Shown: positions 23,862 to 32,738 of the stretch, piece by piece
How the letters are laid out: each line of letters starts with the position of its first letter
Numbering within the stretch: the first letter of the stretch is position 1
IMG/VR virus record: IMGVR_UViG_3300048834_000230
Span: 1 to 59,982 of that record
DNA length: 59,982 nucleotides
Direction: 5' to 3' (one strand)
DNA from: a virus
Made by a program: the position numbers and the translations under genes
The notes under the pieces: model-generated
What the model saw: the letters and a program-made list of their open reading frames with translations, nothing else
Database searches by the model: none
What the model was told of the DNA's origin: nothing

Positions 23862-25051
23862 CCTACGGGTCTAGTCCTTATGGTAACTATCATATCAATC
23901 CTAATAGACCACGTTTCTACAACTGGTATATCCCGTTGATGATGCGTGATCCTAGATTGAAATTTGGTATCGAAATTTTGAAAGGTCCTATCCTTCAGAA
24001 TGTTGATTTCCAATTAGATTGTTATGATTCTGAAGCAGGTGACTTAGTTTATAAAACCCTACAAAGGTTTATGAATAAAGCTGCTGGTGCTGCTTTAACA
24101 ACTATGCTTGTATTTGGTTTCACTGGTCAAGAAATCATGTACTATCAGGATGAAGATTCAGGAGAATATGAATTTGATTATCTCAAGTTCCTATCACCTT
24201 ATGATGTACGTCCTGTATCCAAAGAAGGTCACTTGACCGGTATGAATGTTTATCGAACCAAGTATGCTACACAAGGTCCGCAGTATGTCCCCATTCCAAA
24301 ATGTTATTGGGCAGTCCATGAGCCTGAAGTAAATCATTGGTTCGGTCGTACTCGTTTGTTTGGTGCATTTGAGCCTTGGTGGGAGAAATGGGGTTATAGA
24401 GGTTTTCGTGATCTTAGAGCCAATTGGTTCTATCGTAATTCCTTTAATGGTCCCATCATTAAGTATCCTAGTGGTTCTACACCTGTTGCCTACGATCAAG
24501 AAGGGAATGTTACTAGGAGAACTCCCAATCGCCATATAGCTATGGAAATGATTGATAAGTACCAAGCTGGTAGTGGTGCTGCTATTCCATCATTTTCTGA
24601 AAATTCTGGACAAGTTTGGGATTTGATACCATCGGATGCTAGACCAGTTCCTGAAGGGCTAGCTGTCTATGGTAGAAACCTAGACGATGAAGAATGGGAA
24701 GGATTAGGCATTCCCCCTGAAGTAGTTGTTTCGGATGGTACAGGGGCCTATGCGGGTCGTGTAGTGCCACAACAGGCTTTCTATTCTACCTTAGAAGAAC
24801 CTGCTAACTGGATAATTCAACCAGCTTGCAAATATATCTGCGATCCTCTATTATTTCTTAGGTATGGTAAGAAAGTACGTTACGACGTAAAAATCACAGG
24901 ACTGGTAGAAGCATTACCTACAGCATCAGATGGTATGTATCCATCAGATGTAGAGGCTCATAGTCAAGCTGTTATGGATGGTACTGCGGGCCAAAATCAA
25001 TTACCTAACCCTGGTCAAAAACAACTACCAAACTACAGTCAACAACAATAG
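23801..25051 (+). CDS. Portal protein, DUF935/Mu gp29-like
   Basis: The 416-aa product has portal hallmarks: MMRDPRLKFGIEILKGPIL, TTMLVFGFTGQEIMYYQDED and WFGRTRLFGAFEPWWEKWGY. These match the DUF935 family, which forms the dodecameric DNA channel of the head. The C-terminus is a Gln/Pro/Asn-rich disordered tail. It overlaps the frameshifted chaperone by 61 bases. Portal genes normally sit next to terminase. Here it is about 11.6 kb downstream, behind tail genes. Confidence 0.8.
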   Translation: MAITRTELSKDYTPEYEVPLAYGSSPYGNYHINPNRPRFYNWYIPLMMRDPRLKFGIEILKGPILQNVDFQLDCYDSEAGDLVYKTLQRFMNKAAGAALTTMLVFGFTGQEIMYYQDEDSGEYEFDYLKFLSPYDVRPVSKEGHLTGMNVYRTKYATQGPQYVPIPKCYWAVHEPEVNHWFGRTRLFGAFEPWWEKWGYRGFRDLRANWFYRNSFNGPIIKYPSGSTPVAYDQEGNVTRRTPNRHIAMEMIDKYQAGSGAAIPSFSENSGQVWDLIPSDARPVPEGLAVYGRNLDDEEWEGLGIPPEVVVSDGTGAYAGRVVPQQAFYSTLEEPANWIIQPACKYICDPLLFLRYGKKVRYDVKITGLVEALPTASDGMYPSDVEAHSQAVMDGTAGQNQLPNPGQKQLPNYSQQQ

Positions 25052-25067
25052 AAAGGTGGTAAACAAA

Positions 25068-25274
25068 ATGGCACTACCTAATTTTGGTGGGGCGGGAGTT
25101 AGAAAGCGAATTCGCAAGCCTGCTACTAAAGCACGTTTCCGAGTCAAGAATCGTAAACCTGGAATGAAATCAGCAGCATCAACTACATCGTCTTCTAGTG
25201 GTGCTTCTATTAAAAGTTCAGTTCGTAAAACAACCCGCAATGCAATTATCATTGCTACAACCCGTCCTAGTTAA
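25068..25274 (+). CDS. Small very basic protein, 68 aa
   Basis: The start MALPNFGGAGVRKRIRKP follows GAAAGGTGG. The product is rich in Arg, Lys, Ser and Thr and without hydrophobic core, so it is probably disordered and DNA- or membrane-interacting. It lies directly after the portal. Family unknown. Confidence 0.6.
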   Translation: MALPNFGGAGVRKRIRKPATKARFRVKNRKPGMKSAASTTSSSSGASIKSSVRKTTRNAIIIATTRPS

Positions 25275-25294
25275 TTTCACAAAGGAGTACCCTA

Positions 25295-25558
25295 ATGGGA
25301 AGCCGGAAGATTCTATTAATCATTGTCTGTTTGATTTTCATGCTATCTGCTGTAGGAGCAGAAGCAGGGTTATTTTTTCGACAAGGTAGGGGTTTTTTCC
25401 CTAATGCCCGTGGTGTAGCTGGTCGTGTTGGTGATCGTCAATCTCGTAGAGTCAATCGACGTTCCACAAGACAAGCTTATCGTGGTTACGGTTACAATTA
25501 CAACTATCGTTGCATTAATTGCAACAAAACGAAAGCAACAGCTATTCCTGTTAGTTAG
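25295..25558 (+). CDS. Small secreted basic protein with signal peptide
   Basis: Residues 1-24 are a clear signal peptide (MGSRKILLIIVCLIFMLSAV, then GAEA). The mature part is Arg/Tyr-rich (GRGFFPNARGVAGR; YRGYGYNYNYRC) with a terminal CINC pair. RBS AAAGGAG. Similar small Gly/Arg exported proteins occur in Planctomycetota. It is the first gene of the membrane/lysis-like cassette. It could be a periplasmic or wall-binding factor. Confidence 0.6.
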   Translation: MGSRKILLIIVCLIFMLSAVGAEAGLFFRQGRGFFPNARGVAGRVGDRQSRRVNRRSTRQAYRGYGYNYNYRCINCNKTKATAIPVS

Positions 25559-25620
25559 TGTGAGTACACTACGATTCAGGGATGATTCGTATTGAAGCCA
25601 AAGAGGGAAAGGATTTGGAT

Positions 25621-25953
25621 ATGAAGTCTGAAGGAATCGACCCTCTTTGGCTTCTCGTTATACTTGGACCTATCGGTTCAATTGCTGGTGTTGCCGCATT
25701 ATTAAGAAGTCAGTCTAAATTAGATCGCAGAGCATTCTTTGCTGCCCTTCTAAACAGTGGTTTATTAGCAGTAGTTGTTGCTTGTGGCCTATTTCATTAT
25801 TATGGAACACAAGTAGTATGGTTAGTTATTAGTGTCTCTATCTTATCTGGTTTAGGTGGTATTGCCCTACTAGACTTTATATTAGCTTTAGCAAGATCGG
25901 TTCTAACAGCATGGGCAGGGAGATATAAAGATGATTCCCAAGATAAAGATTGA
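25621..25953 (+). CDS. Holin-like membrane protein (LydA-type topology)
   Basis: I use the ATG at 25621 (RBS AAAGGA). Three hydrophobic segments follow: WLLVILGPIGSIAGVAALL, then AALLNSGLLAVVVACGLFHY, then VVWLVISVSILSGLGGIALL. A charged tail ends the protein. This is the length and topology of LydA/class I holins, which open the inner membrane at lysis. It overlaps the PAS protein gene by 23 bases. Confidence 0.65.
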   Translation: MKSEGIDPLWLLVILGPIGSIAGVAALLRSQSKLDRRAFFAALLNSGLLAVVVACGLFHYYGTQVVWLVISVSILSGLGGIALLDFILALARSVLTAWAGRYKDDSQDKD

Positions 25954-26452
25954 AGCCCCTTGGTATTACCATACTTTTATTGCCCTAGTCTTGTCGATTA
26001 TGCTTGGGGTTATTTTAACACAAGCTTTAGCCCAAAGAGCTAATGAGATTGCTCGTAATAGAGACTATGTAGAAAGAACAGAACGAGAAAAGGTTCTCTT
26101 GCTAGAAGCTATTACCGATGTTGATTCGCCGCAACTAATCACTGATGAAAATTTTTATTCTATTTGGTCTAATGCCAAGTTTCGATCTTTACTAGGTAAG
26201 AAAAAATCTGAATTAGTAGGCACAAGTCTAATTGATATTTTACCTAAAGAAGTATCAGACCAACTAACTAAAATAGTTAAGACTTACAAATTCAAAGGGA
26301 GTAACCCAAGTATTTCAGTAGAAGGTTACATACAACGTGATGATGTAATAACACCAGTATTGATTACATTTATCTCTGTTGAGAAATCTTGGACTCCCCA
26401 AAATGATGGTTATTTTATTTTTACGATCTTACATGAGAAAACAGAGAGTTAA
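25931..26452 (+). CDS. Membrane-anchored PAS-domain protein
   Basis: A transmembrane helix at residues about 11-32 (YYHTFIALVLSIMLGVILTQ) is followed by a short linker helix. A PAS fold at about 55-170 follows (DENFYSIWSNAKFRSLLGKK, LVGTSLIDILPKEVSDQL, then a strand end YFIFTILHEK). No kinase, cyclase or DNA-binding domain follows. PAS domains sense ligands, redox or light and mediate dimerisation. Overlapping with the holin gene suggests it senses envelope state and affects lysis timing, but that is inference. Confidence 0.75.
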   Translation: MIPKIKIEAPWYYHTFIALVLSIMLGVILTQALAQRANEIARNRDYVERTEREKVLLLEAITDVDSPQLITDENFYSIWSNAKFRSLLGKKKSELVGTSLIDILPKEVSDQLTKIVKTYKFKGSNPSISVEGYIQRDDVITPVLITFISVEKSWTPQNDGYFIFTILHEKTES

Positions 26453-26455
26453 GCC

Positions 26456-29062
26456 ATGTTCTCAATAGGTGGGCAACCGGCAATCAATTCAGCACCCATC
26501 CTAAAGAGTCTTCGCAAAAGTCAAAGACGTACAGCATGGTGGCACTACAAAGTCAATTCATTTAAGCATGTTCGTGGTGCTTATCCTTCTATTGGTTATA
26601 TTCTATTAACCAAAGCTTCACTAGATCAAATAAACATCTATGAGCCTAATACTCTAAATGTAACTTCTGAAATTGCCATCCCTAATGTTATCATTGATAG
26701 CCTTGTAGCAGTTAATCCTGGTCGTGCTGTTACACCTGAAACAGTTTTTGTAGCTACATTAAAAGATAATCGCCATCACTTTGAGACTAGCTATCTCACT
26801 GAAGATTTCAATATAGTAGAAAAGCACGATAGACAATCTCTATCGTATCTCAAAGCTACTACTAATGGTGGTACGCCTTATACATGGCAATCACTGATTG
26901 ATTACCTATGGTCTATTCCTTTTGCTGCCATTGGTGGTCTAGTCCAAGACACAACTCTCTATCCTACTTCAAAGCCTTGTAACTATTTCTGCCGGGGTAG
27001 GTCTGTAGCTGATGTACTTCATTCTGTCTTAACTGATCTAGGATTAACTCTCTACCTGGATACTGATGGTTCTTATCATATCCGGGGGTTAGATACCAGT
27101 GCTATCACGTATGAAGATGCTTTCCAAGAAATGAAGCTTCAGAATATAATCAGAGAAGTACGACATTTAGATACTAACTTTTCTGAGATTCCTGGTAGAT
27201 TGGCTTTCTGTTTTCCCTCCAGAAAATATCTATCTGACAACGATCATCAATCTTTTGATAGTCGATTTCTAAAAGAGCCATACTATCAACAAGATAAAAC
27301 CACAAGTTCACCTTATTACTATGCAACATTAGATAATAATTTAACACTACCTGTTTATTGTAATCCTGTTGCTTTCTATAGCCCCCAAGGTGGTTCTGAT
27401 CCTGTTAATAAATCAGAAATTGATTCGTACATAGATAAGGTACAAGACAGATACCTACGGAAGATGGCTTCCAATTTTGGACCTGTTCATACTGTAGCTG
27501 GTCTAGTACCGATGTATCCTGGTCGTAGCTTAGCTGCTGTAACATGGTTCATTAACGCTACTGAATCTGGTCAAACAGGTATCCCCCAAACGATCTTAGA
27601 AGTTCCCGAATCAGCAGCTTATAACCATCGCGGCCCCATTTTTTCTTCCAGAGAAGGATACCCAAATTACCCTAGAAATGCTTTTAGTAATTATCCACAA
27701 CATAAATCTCTTGTGGTTAAACCTACTAGTTCAATTGAGAAAGAAAAATCTGGTACTGCAACCATTATCAATTATCAATTGAATTCGGATGGTACACCAA
27801 AAGAAGTAACATCTAGTGATATTGAGATACTTAATCTCACGAATACCACCCTTAAATCAACTGAAAAATATACGGCTGATTTCCAATGGGAAACCCAAAA
27901 GTGGGCAGTTTGGCCCGGAGCTAGTACCAATACAGATAATGGTGGTAATCCTACAACTAATACAGAAGCAGATACACCTGTTGTTAGATTTAGACTGTTA
28001 GAAGATTTGTCTTTAGGTGATGGCTATGCTGATGCACAACTTATCAATATCAATGGGGATGCTATTGATTTTGAAGGTAATGTACTAGGTAATCCTCCAC
28101 CAGTTCTCCCCTGGTTTCCTAATACTCCTTACGATGTTGGTGATAGATGTATTTCACCTACAGATGTTTTTGATACATTACCACCTTTTACGGATAAACT
28201 ATGGTCACAAGGAGATACCATACGATGTAAAGAGTTTCATGTTTCATCAAATATATTTGATTTATTTAGCGGTGAAACTCTTCTTTGGGAAAAAGCACCT
28301 AGCATGGGTACTGGTAAAATTGTAGTTGTTGACCCTTCAGAACAAGGTAGGTTTTATGGTTATGGTCCATACAATGTTCCTATTACTGGTGTTGAAGGTG
28401 GTCAAAATGTAAAAGGCTTTACTGGTGAGTGTTGTCATTTAGGTGATCCTCATGGTACTGATTATGCAGGTACAGGTTTACCTGGATACTTGATTATCAA
28501 CATGGAAGGACCAGCTAGGACTGTTGAAGGTGTAGTTTTAGCTGGTGGGGGTGGGGGCCAATTCTATGCACGCATAACCGGTTGGTATGGTGCTGCTCCA
28601 AATAATAGACCACCCAAGCTAACAACAGGGGGCGGTTCTGAAACTAATGAAAACTTACTAATCAATTGTAGATTAGATGAAGACATACCAAAAGCTGATA
28701 CAAAAATTCGTGCTGATTTTGATGAACAAACAGGAGATTGGGTACTCACTGATTACATTGTTCAACAGGAAGATGGTGGGGGTGATCCTGGTACCCCTGG
28801 TCAAATTATACTAGGTAAGCTAAAAACTGATTTAACTCGTTTAATGGGGTCAGTAGTAGTTGTTGTATTATCCTTTACAGGTGATAATCCTGGTACTGAA
28901 ATTACAGCCTATAATCCTGAAGATTTACTTGATCCTACAAATGGGTTTCAAGGAATTTTCCTAGGTAATAAAGATGGCCGGTGTACAGTGCTTTCTACTA
29001 GTACTGGTTATCACCTGATTGAAGTTCAAACCCCTAGAACAATACCATCATCTATTGTGTAA
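26456..29062 (+). CDS. Tail tip/hub protein, 868 aa
   Basis: The N-terminal 250 residues include RSVADVLHSVLTDLGLTLYL and TDGSYHIRGLDTS, typical of hub domains of distal tail proteins where a short helix and a beta hairpin recur. The middle is beta-rich. A Gly-rich strand (VVLAGGGGGQFYARITGWYG) lies near residue 700. It starts three bases after the PAS gene. It is likely the receptor-facing tail tip. No named family. Confidence 0.6.
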   Translation: MFSIGGQPAINSAPILKSLRKSQRRTAWWHYKVNSFKHVRGAYPSIGYILLTKASLDQINIYEPNTLNVTSEIAIPNVIIDSLVAVNPGRAVTPETVFVATLKDNRHHFETSYLTEDFNIVEKHDRQSLSYLKATTNGGTPYTWQSLIDYLWSIPFAAIGGLVQDTTLYPTSKPCNYFCRGRSVADVLHSVLTDLGLTLYLDTDGSYHIRGLDTSAITYEDAFQEMKLQNIIREVRHLDTNFSEIPGRLAFCFPSRKYLSDNDHQSFDSRFLKEPYYQQDKTTSSPYYYATLDNNLTLPVYCNPVAFYSPQGGSDPVNKSEIDSYIDKVQDRYLRKMASNFGPVHTVAGLVPMYPGRSLAAVTWFINATESGQTGIPQTILEVPESAAYNHRGPIFSSREGYPNYPRNAFSNYPQHKSLVVKPTSSIEKEKSGTATIINYQLNSDGTPKEVTSSDIEILNLTNTTLKSTEKYTADFQWETQKWAVWPGASTNTDNGGNPTTNTEADTPVVRFRLLEDLSLGDGYADAQLININGDAIDFEGNVLGNPPPVLPWFPNTPYDVGDRCISPTDVFDTLPPFTDKLWSQGDTIRCKEFHVSSNIFDLFSGETLLWEKAPSMGTGKIVVVDPSEQGRFYGYGPYNVPITGVEGGQNVKGFTGECCHLGDPHGTDYAGTGLPGYLIINMEGPARTVEGVVLAGGGGGQFYARITGWYGAAPNNRPPKLTTGGGSETNENLLINCRLDEDIPKADTKIRADFDEQTGDWVLTDYIVQQEDGGGDPGTPGQIILGKLKTDLTRLMGSVVVVVLSFTGDNPGTEITAYNPEDLLDPTNGFQGIFLGNKDGRCTVLSTSTGYHLIEVQTPRTIPSSIV

Positions 29063-29067
29063 ATAAC

Positions 29068-30321
29068 ATGGATTTAATCAATCAACTAGGTAATACTGAT
29101 ATGATGCTTATGGCATCCTATCCAAATTTCTTACCTGTATTCACTTCAATAGAGATTGTTAGAGCGGGTTCAGAGTCATCCCCTTTAAGATATGTTGATA
29201 TTAACCAAAGGTTACTAGAAACATTAGCTGCCCCTGGTGCTGTAGTTTGGAATCCTTCAACTAGAGAAGTATGGTTAGCTGGTGCTGATACAAAACAGAT
29301 TAGAAAATATGATGAATGGCTTACAAATATAGATGATCCAAATACATTAGTTACCATTCTTGAATCAGGTAATAATACAATCTATGGTGGTTGCCATTTA
29401 GGTGCTACTGGTGTAGGTCTTTTCAGGGATGTTATTCTAAATACTTTTCTAGTAATTGCTGGTGGTACAAAAATTTTTGCCATTGATATGCAATCTGGTT
29501 TTGTATCCAAGTGGTTTGATACTGCTACGCAAAACACAGAAATAGGAATTTCAAGGATTGTAGATATTTGTCAATTAAGTGCTACGACCCAACGGGGTCC
29601 TGGTGCCGCCATCATAGGTACTTTAGAAAATGGTAGATACTTCATAGGGGAAATCTATGGAGTAAATGCTATTAAAATTTGGAATACTCTTGATGCAGAT
29701 GTTACTACAGATATTCCTGGGGGTACTCGTACTACTAAACAAGTTTATGTTGGTTTAGGTCCATCTGGTGCTGCTAGTGTTTATGTCTGTCAAGAGAATT
29801 GGCAAGATGATGTATTCTTTGAAGAACTTGATAATCCTTTTGGTGGTACTCAACATTTTGAATCTACGGGAAGATGTATTGTTCGTAGATTTAGCAGAGG
29901 TGTTTTCGATGGGGACCCGATTCAAGGGGCTAATGTACTCTTTAGTTATGATATACCTATCCGAGTAAGTACCATTATACAAAATAATGGTTTTGATCCC
30001 CCATTTACAAGTGATATTAACATTGATCGTGAAGGTGGCGGTATAAAAACATGGGCTATTGATTCTCAATCCAATAGTGGAACACAACCTAGAGTTTTAC
30101 ATTACCGTGGTCGTTGTGGATTATTTTATTTCACACCTGTTGATAATGAGATTCCTTTTGCTGCTGTACCCTTTCTTAATCTAACATCAGCAGCAGGTTA
30201 TCGTTATTCAAAATGGTGGAGTACAGGAATAATCGAAAACCAAACTGCTCAACTTTCTGGGGGTGGTTATACGAACCTTCTTATAAACGGTTTAGGTACT
30301 GCCCCCCGCTATCTTATGTAA
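29068..30321 (+). CDS. Tail-associated beta-propeller-like protein, 417 aa
   Basis: Repeated strand-turn segments (VVWNPSTREVWLAGADTKQI, then FLVIAGGTKIFAIDMQSGFV, then VYVGLGPSGAASVYVCQENW) resemble blades of a beta-propeller. No enzyme motif is visible. It begins five bases after the tail-tip gene and ends the structural unit just before the palindrome at 30320-30338. It is likely a tail-fibre or adhesin component. Confidence 0.55.
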   Translation: MDLINQLGNTDMMLMASYPNFLPVFTSIEIVRAGSESSPLRYVDINQRLLETLAAPGAVVWNPSTREVWLAGADTKQIRKYDEWLTNIDDPNTLVTILESGNNTIYGGCHLGATGVGLFRDVILNTFLVIAGGTKIFAIDMQSGFVSKWFDTATQNTEIGISRIVDICQLSATTQRGPGAAIIGTLENGRYFIGEIYGVNAIKIWNTLDADVTTDIPGGTRTTKQVYVGLGPSGAASVYVCQENWQDDVFFEELDNPFGGTQHFESTGRCIVRRFSRGVFDGDPIQGANVLFSYDIPIRVSTIIQNNGFDPPFTSDINIDREGGGIKTWAIDSQSNSGTQPRVLHYRGRCGLFYFTPVDNEIPFAAVPFLNLTSAAGYRYSKWWSTGIIENQTAQLSGGGYTNLLINGLGTAPRYLM

Positions 30322-30357
30322 TTTTCTCCAGAAAAATTAATAGTAGACAAACTATCT
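30320..30357 (+). promoter_or_regulatory. Palindrome plus TAATAGTAGACAA element before the replication module
   Basis: AATTTTCT-CC-AGAAAAATT (30320-30338) is a near-perfect dyad. It is followed by TTAATAGTAGACAA and TATCT. The same pair, dyad then TAATAGTAGACAA then TATCT, is found at 4042-4096. It is the likely promoter/operator of the rightward replication genes starting at 30379. Confidence 0.5.
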
Positions 30358-30378
30358 TTAATAGGTTACACTTGAACT

Positions 30379-30711
30379 ATGTTCAATATTGTTCATAAAC
30401 CCATCCATGAAGAACGTGTACGATTAGGCGTACCCGATGCAGCCAAAAAACTAGGGGTAGATCGCAGCTATGCCTACAAGCTTGTCAAAGAAGGTAGAAT
30501 TCCTTCACACAAATACTTAGGTAAGACTTGCGTATTTCTTGAAGATTGTATAATCCCACCTACCAAACGAGAAGGTTCCGTTGGTAGACCTATTGGTGCA
30601 AAAGACAAGAAAAAACGTAAAGTACCTAAGAGAAAGAAGAAAGTAGGCCGAAAGAAAAAACGGAAAACTACTTCAAAGAAAACTTCTAAGAAAAAATCAT
30701 CTGTAGCATGA
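30379..30711 (+). CDS. Small HTH DNA-binding protein with basic tail
   Basis: Residues about 13-45 (DAAKKLGVDRSYAYKLVKEG, then PSHKYLGKTCVFLEDC) form a MerR/excisionase-type winged helix. The C-terminal half is Lys/Arg-rich (KKKRKVPKRKKKVGRKKKRK). It is the first gene of the replication module and may regulate it or assist DNA binding. No integrase is present, so a classical Xis role is unlikely. It overlaps the next gene by ATGA. Confidence 0.7.
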   Translation: MFNIVHKPIHEERVRLGVPDAAKKLGVDRSYAYKLVKEGRIPSHKYLGKTCVFLEDCIIPPTKREGSVGRPIGAKDKKKRKVPKRKKKVGRKKKRKTTSKKTSKKKSSVA

Positions 30712-31073
30712 AAGCCTATTATGGTCGTATAACAGGTATGACTCTAACTCAATACTGTGCATTCCTCTTTGCACGTAATGAGAATAGGACTACCAAACTA
30801 TTAGATGAATCTCTACTAATAAAAGTCAAAGATGAGTTTAGGCACTATCCTGAACTTAATATCACTCTTGATCGTTTACGTGATATTCGGCATAAGTATA
30901 ATGCTGGTGATGTTACAAAAGTATTTCCTTCAACACCATCATTCCGCTACTCTAAATCAGGTGAAATTCTTAATAGGTGGAATAAACCTATATCACAAAA
31001 GAGTATTAGACTCTACCTAGAAAAATTTCATCAAAGACGAAAGCGTAAATCAAAACATGCTAAAGAGAGATAG
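30708..31073 (+). CDS. Hypothetical basic protein, 121 aa
   Basis: This is unrecognised. It is helical and basic (MKAYYGRITGMTLTQYCAFL; YLEKFHQRRKRKSKHAKER), compatible with nucleic-acid binding. It is coupled to the HTH gene by ATGA and overlaps the uracil-DNA glycosylase gene by 17 bases, so it is part of the replication operon. Confidence 0.7.
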   Translation: MKAYYGRITGMTLTQYCAFLFARNENRTTKLLDESLLIKVKDEFRHYPELNITLDRLRDIRHKYNAGDVTKVFPSTPSFRYSKSGEILNRWNKPISQKSIRLYLEKFHQRRKRKSKHAKER

Positions 31074-31650
31074 TTCCAAGATCAATCCCATTAAAGCCTA
31101 TAAACAGAAATGGTCTAAATGCCAGCTTTGCCCACTAGGAGCAAAAGCTACTAACCATGTTTTATATGGTGGAACAATACCAGCTAGTATCCTCTTTGTC
31201 GGTGAAGCCCCTGGATATACGGAAGATATGGTAGGAGAACCATTCATTGACAAAGCTGGCAAAATCTTTGATCTACTTGTTAGTGAATCAGGGTTATCTG
31301 ATTCAGATTATTGTGTTACTAACATTTTGGCTTGTTTTCCAGCCAAACCAGACGACCCTACCAACTTTCGTATTCCTTCCAAAGAAGAAGCCAAAGCTTG
31401 TCATCCTCGACTGTTAGAACTTATTGAACTAGTCAAGCCCAAACTTTACGTGGCTTTAGGTGATGTTGCAAAAAGGTATGGACTACAGGACTCTACTGAT
31501 ATTAAAATCGTTCACTTGCGGCATCCCTCTTTTATTCTTCGTAATGGTGGTTATGGTTCCGTTGAATACAAAAGGAACTTGTATAAATTGAAGGAATCAA
31601 TCAATGGCATCACGAAGAAGTCACGGCTCAAGAAAACCATTCAAAGGTAG
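31057..31650 (+). CDS. Uracil-DNA glycosylase, family 4-like (Fe-S)
   Basis: This enzyme removes uracil from DNA. Motif 1 GEAPGYTEDMVGEPFIDKAG (residues about 49-68) and the late motif HLRHPSF are visible. The cluster cysteines are CQLC near the N-terminus and the pair CFPAKPDD...AKACHP, as in family 4 enzymes with a 4Fe-4S cluster. The length (197 aa) is typical. In a phage it protects genome quality or processes modified DNA next to the polymerase. It overlaps the nuclease gene by 47 bases. Confidence 0.9.
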   Translation: MLKRDSSKINPIKAYKQKWSKCQLCPLGAKATNHVLYGGTIPASILFVGEAPGYTEDMVGEPFIDKAGKIFDLLVSESGLSDSDYCVTNILACFPAKPDDPTNFRIPSKEEAKACHPRLLELIELVKPKLYVALGDVAKRYGLQDSTDIKIVHLRHPSFILRNGGYGSVEYKRNLYKLKESINGITKKSRLKKTIQR

Positions 31651-32701
31651 TAAAGGGAGAAAGCATAAAATGCTGCGGACTCGTGTAACCAAATCTAAAT
31701 CCCAACGAATCAGGGATAAAAAAACCAAAGAACGCCTTTGGCAACTTGAATCAGGTATTACCTATTCAGGACTCTCTTCATGGCTTGATAATCCAGAAGC
31801 TTTTTATCTTAATTACTGTGAGGGTTTAACCCCCAAGAGATTCCGCAAGCCTATTGAATTTGGAAACATCATCCATTTCATGCTTGAACATCAATTTACT
31901 GGTAGAAAGAAATCACCAGTAAAAGTAGCTAATGAAATAGCTACAGGTTATGAGAACGTCCGATCAAAAACTACTCTTTCAACTGATCGTGAACAACTGC
32001 ATCTACTTTGCCAAGTCGCAAAGATGCTCTTTCCTATCTACTGTGATTATTGGAAAGAAGAAGATGCTGGTATTGAATGGCTTGCTCGTGAACAATCCTT
32101 CAAAACTCCTTATGAGTTTATCGACCTAGAAGGTAAGAAGCGTACCATTCTTCTACGTGGTATGCGTGATGGCCTATTCCGTAATGATTATGGTACAGGT
32201 GTCTTTGAAACCAAAACTAAAGAGAACATTGATACGGCTGGTGTAGCTGCCCAGCTAAAAGCCGACATGCAAACTTTGTTCTATCTTTTTACCTCCAGAA
32301 TAGACCTAAAAAAACAACCTAATCAAATTCTCTATAACATCATTCGTCGCCCTGGACAGCGTAACAAGAATGAAACTGTTGACCAGTTTGTTAAGCGAAT
32401 ACAACAGGATGTACTAAAACGAGAGAAACACTACTTTATGCGGTGGGAAGTTGACGTAGAGACTAAAGACTACGATAAATTTGAACAACAAACACTTCTT
32501 CCGATTCTAAGATTGTTTGTTCGTTGGGCTGATAGCTTAAAAAAAAACAGATGGGACTCACCATATCACTTAACGAACTTAAACGCTTTAATAGGAAAGT
32601 TCGGTCCAAGCGAATATTGGGACCTAATAATCAATGGAAGACAGTCGATGTACTACCGCCGATCTTCGACGTTTCCAGAATTAGAAGAATCTATCCTGTA
32701 A
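31604..32701 (+). CDS. PD-(D/E)XK (Cas4/RecB-like) nuclease
   Basis: SGLSSWLDNPEAFYLNYCEG and IEFGNIIHFMLEH match the N-terminal part of RecB/Cas4-like PD-(D/E)XK proteins. VFETKTKENIDT supplies the E-x-K active-site element, and LRGMRDGLF supplies the preceding Asp strand. There is no helicase domain and no visible C-terminal cysteine triplet. Phage proteins of this type, placed next to a Sak4 ATPase, act as recombination exonucleases. The N-terminal 40 residues are basic. Confidence 0.82.
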   Translation: MASRRSHGSRKPFKGSKGRKHKMLRTRVTKSKSQRIRDKKTKERLWQLESGITYSGLSSWLDNPEAFYLNYCEGLTPKRFRKPIEFGNIIHFMLEHQFTGRKKSPVKVANEIATGYENVRSKTTLSTDREQLHLLCQVAKMLFPIYCDYWKEEDAGIEWLAREQSFKTPYEFIDLEGKKRTILLRGMRDGLFRNDYGTGVFETKTKENIDTAGVAAQLKADMQTLFYLFTSRIDLKKQPNQILYNIIRRPGQRNKNETVDQFVKRIQQDVLKREKHYFMRWEVDVETKDYDKFEQQTLLPILRLFVRWADSLKKNRWDSPYHLTNLNALIGKFGPSEYWDLIINGRQSMYYRRSSTFPELEESIL

Positions 32702-32738
32702 ACGAAACTTTTGATAACCCTTGGAAAGATTTAATATA

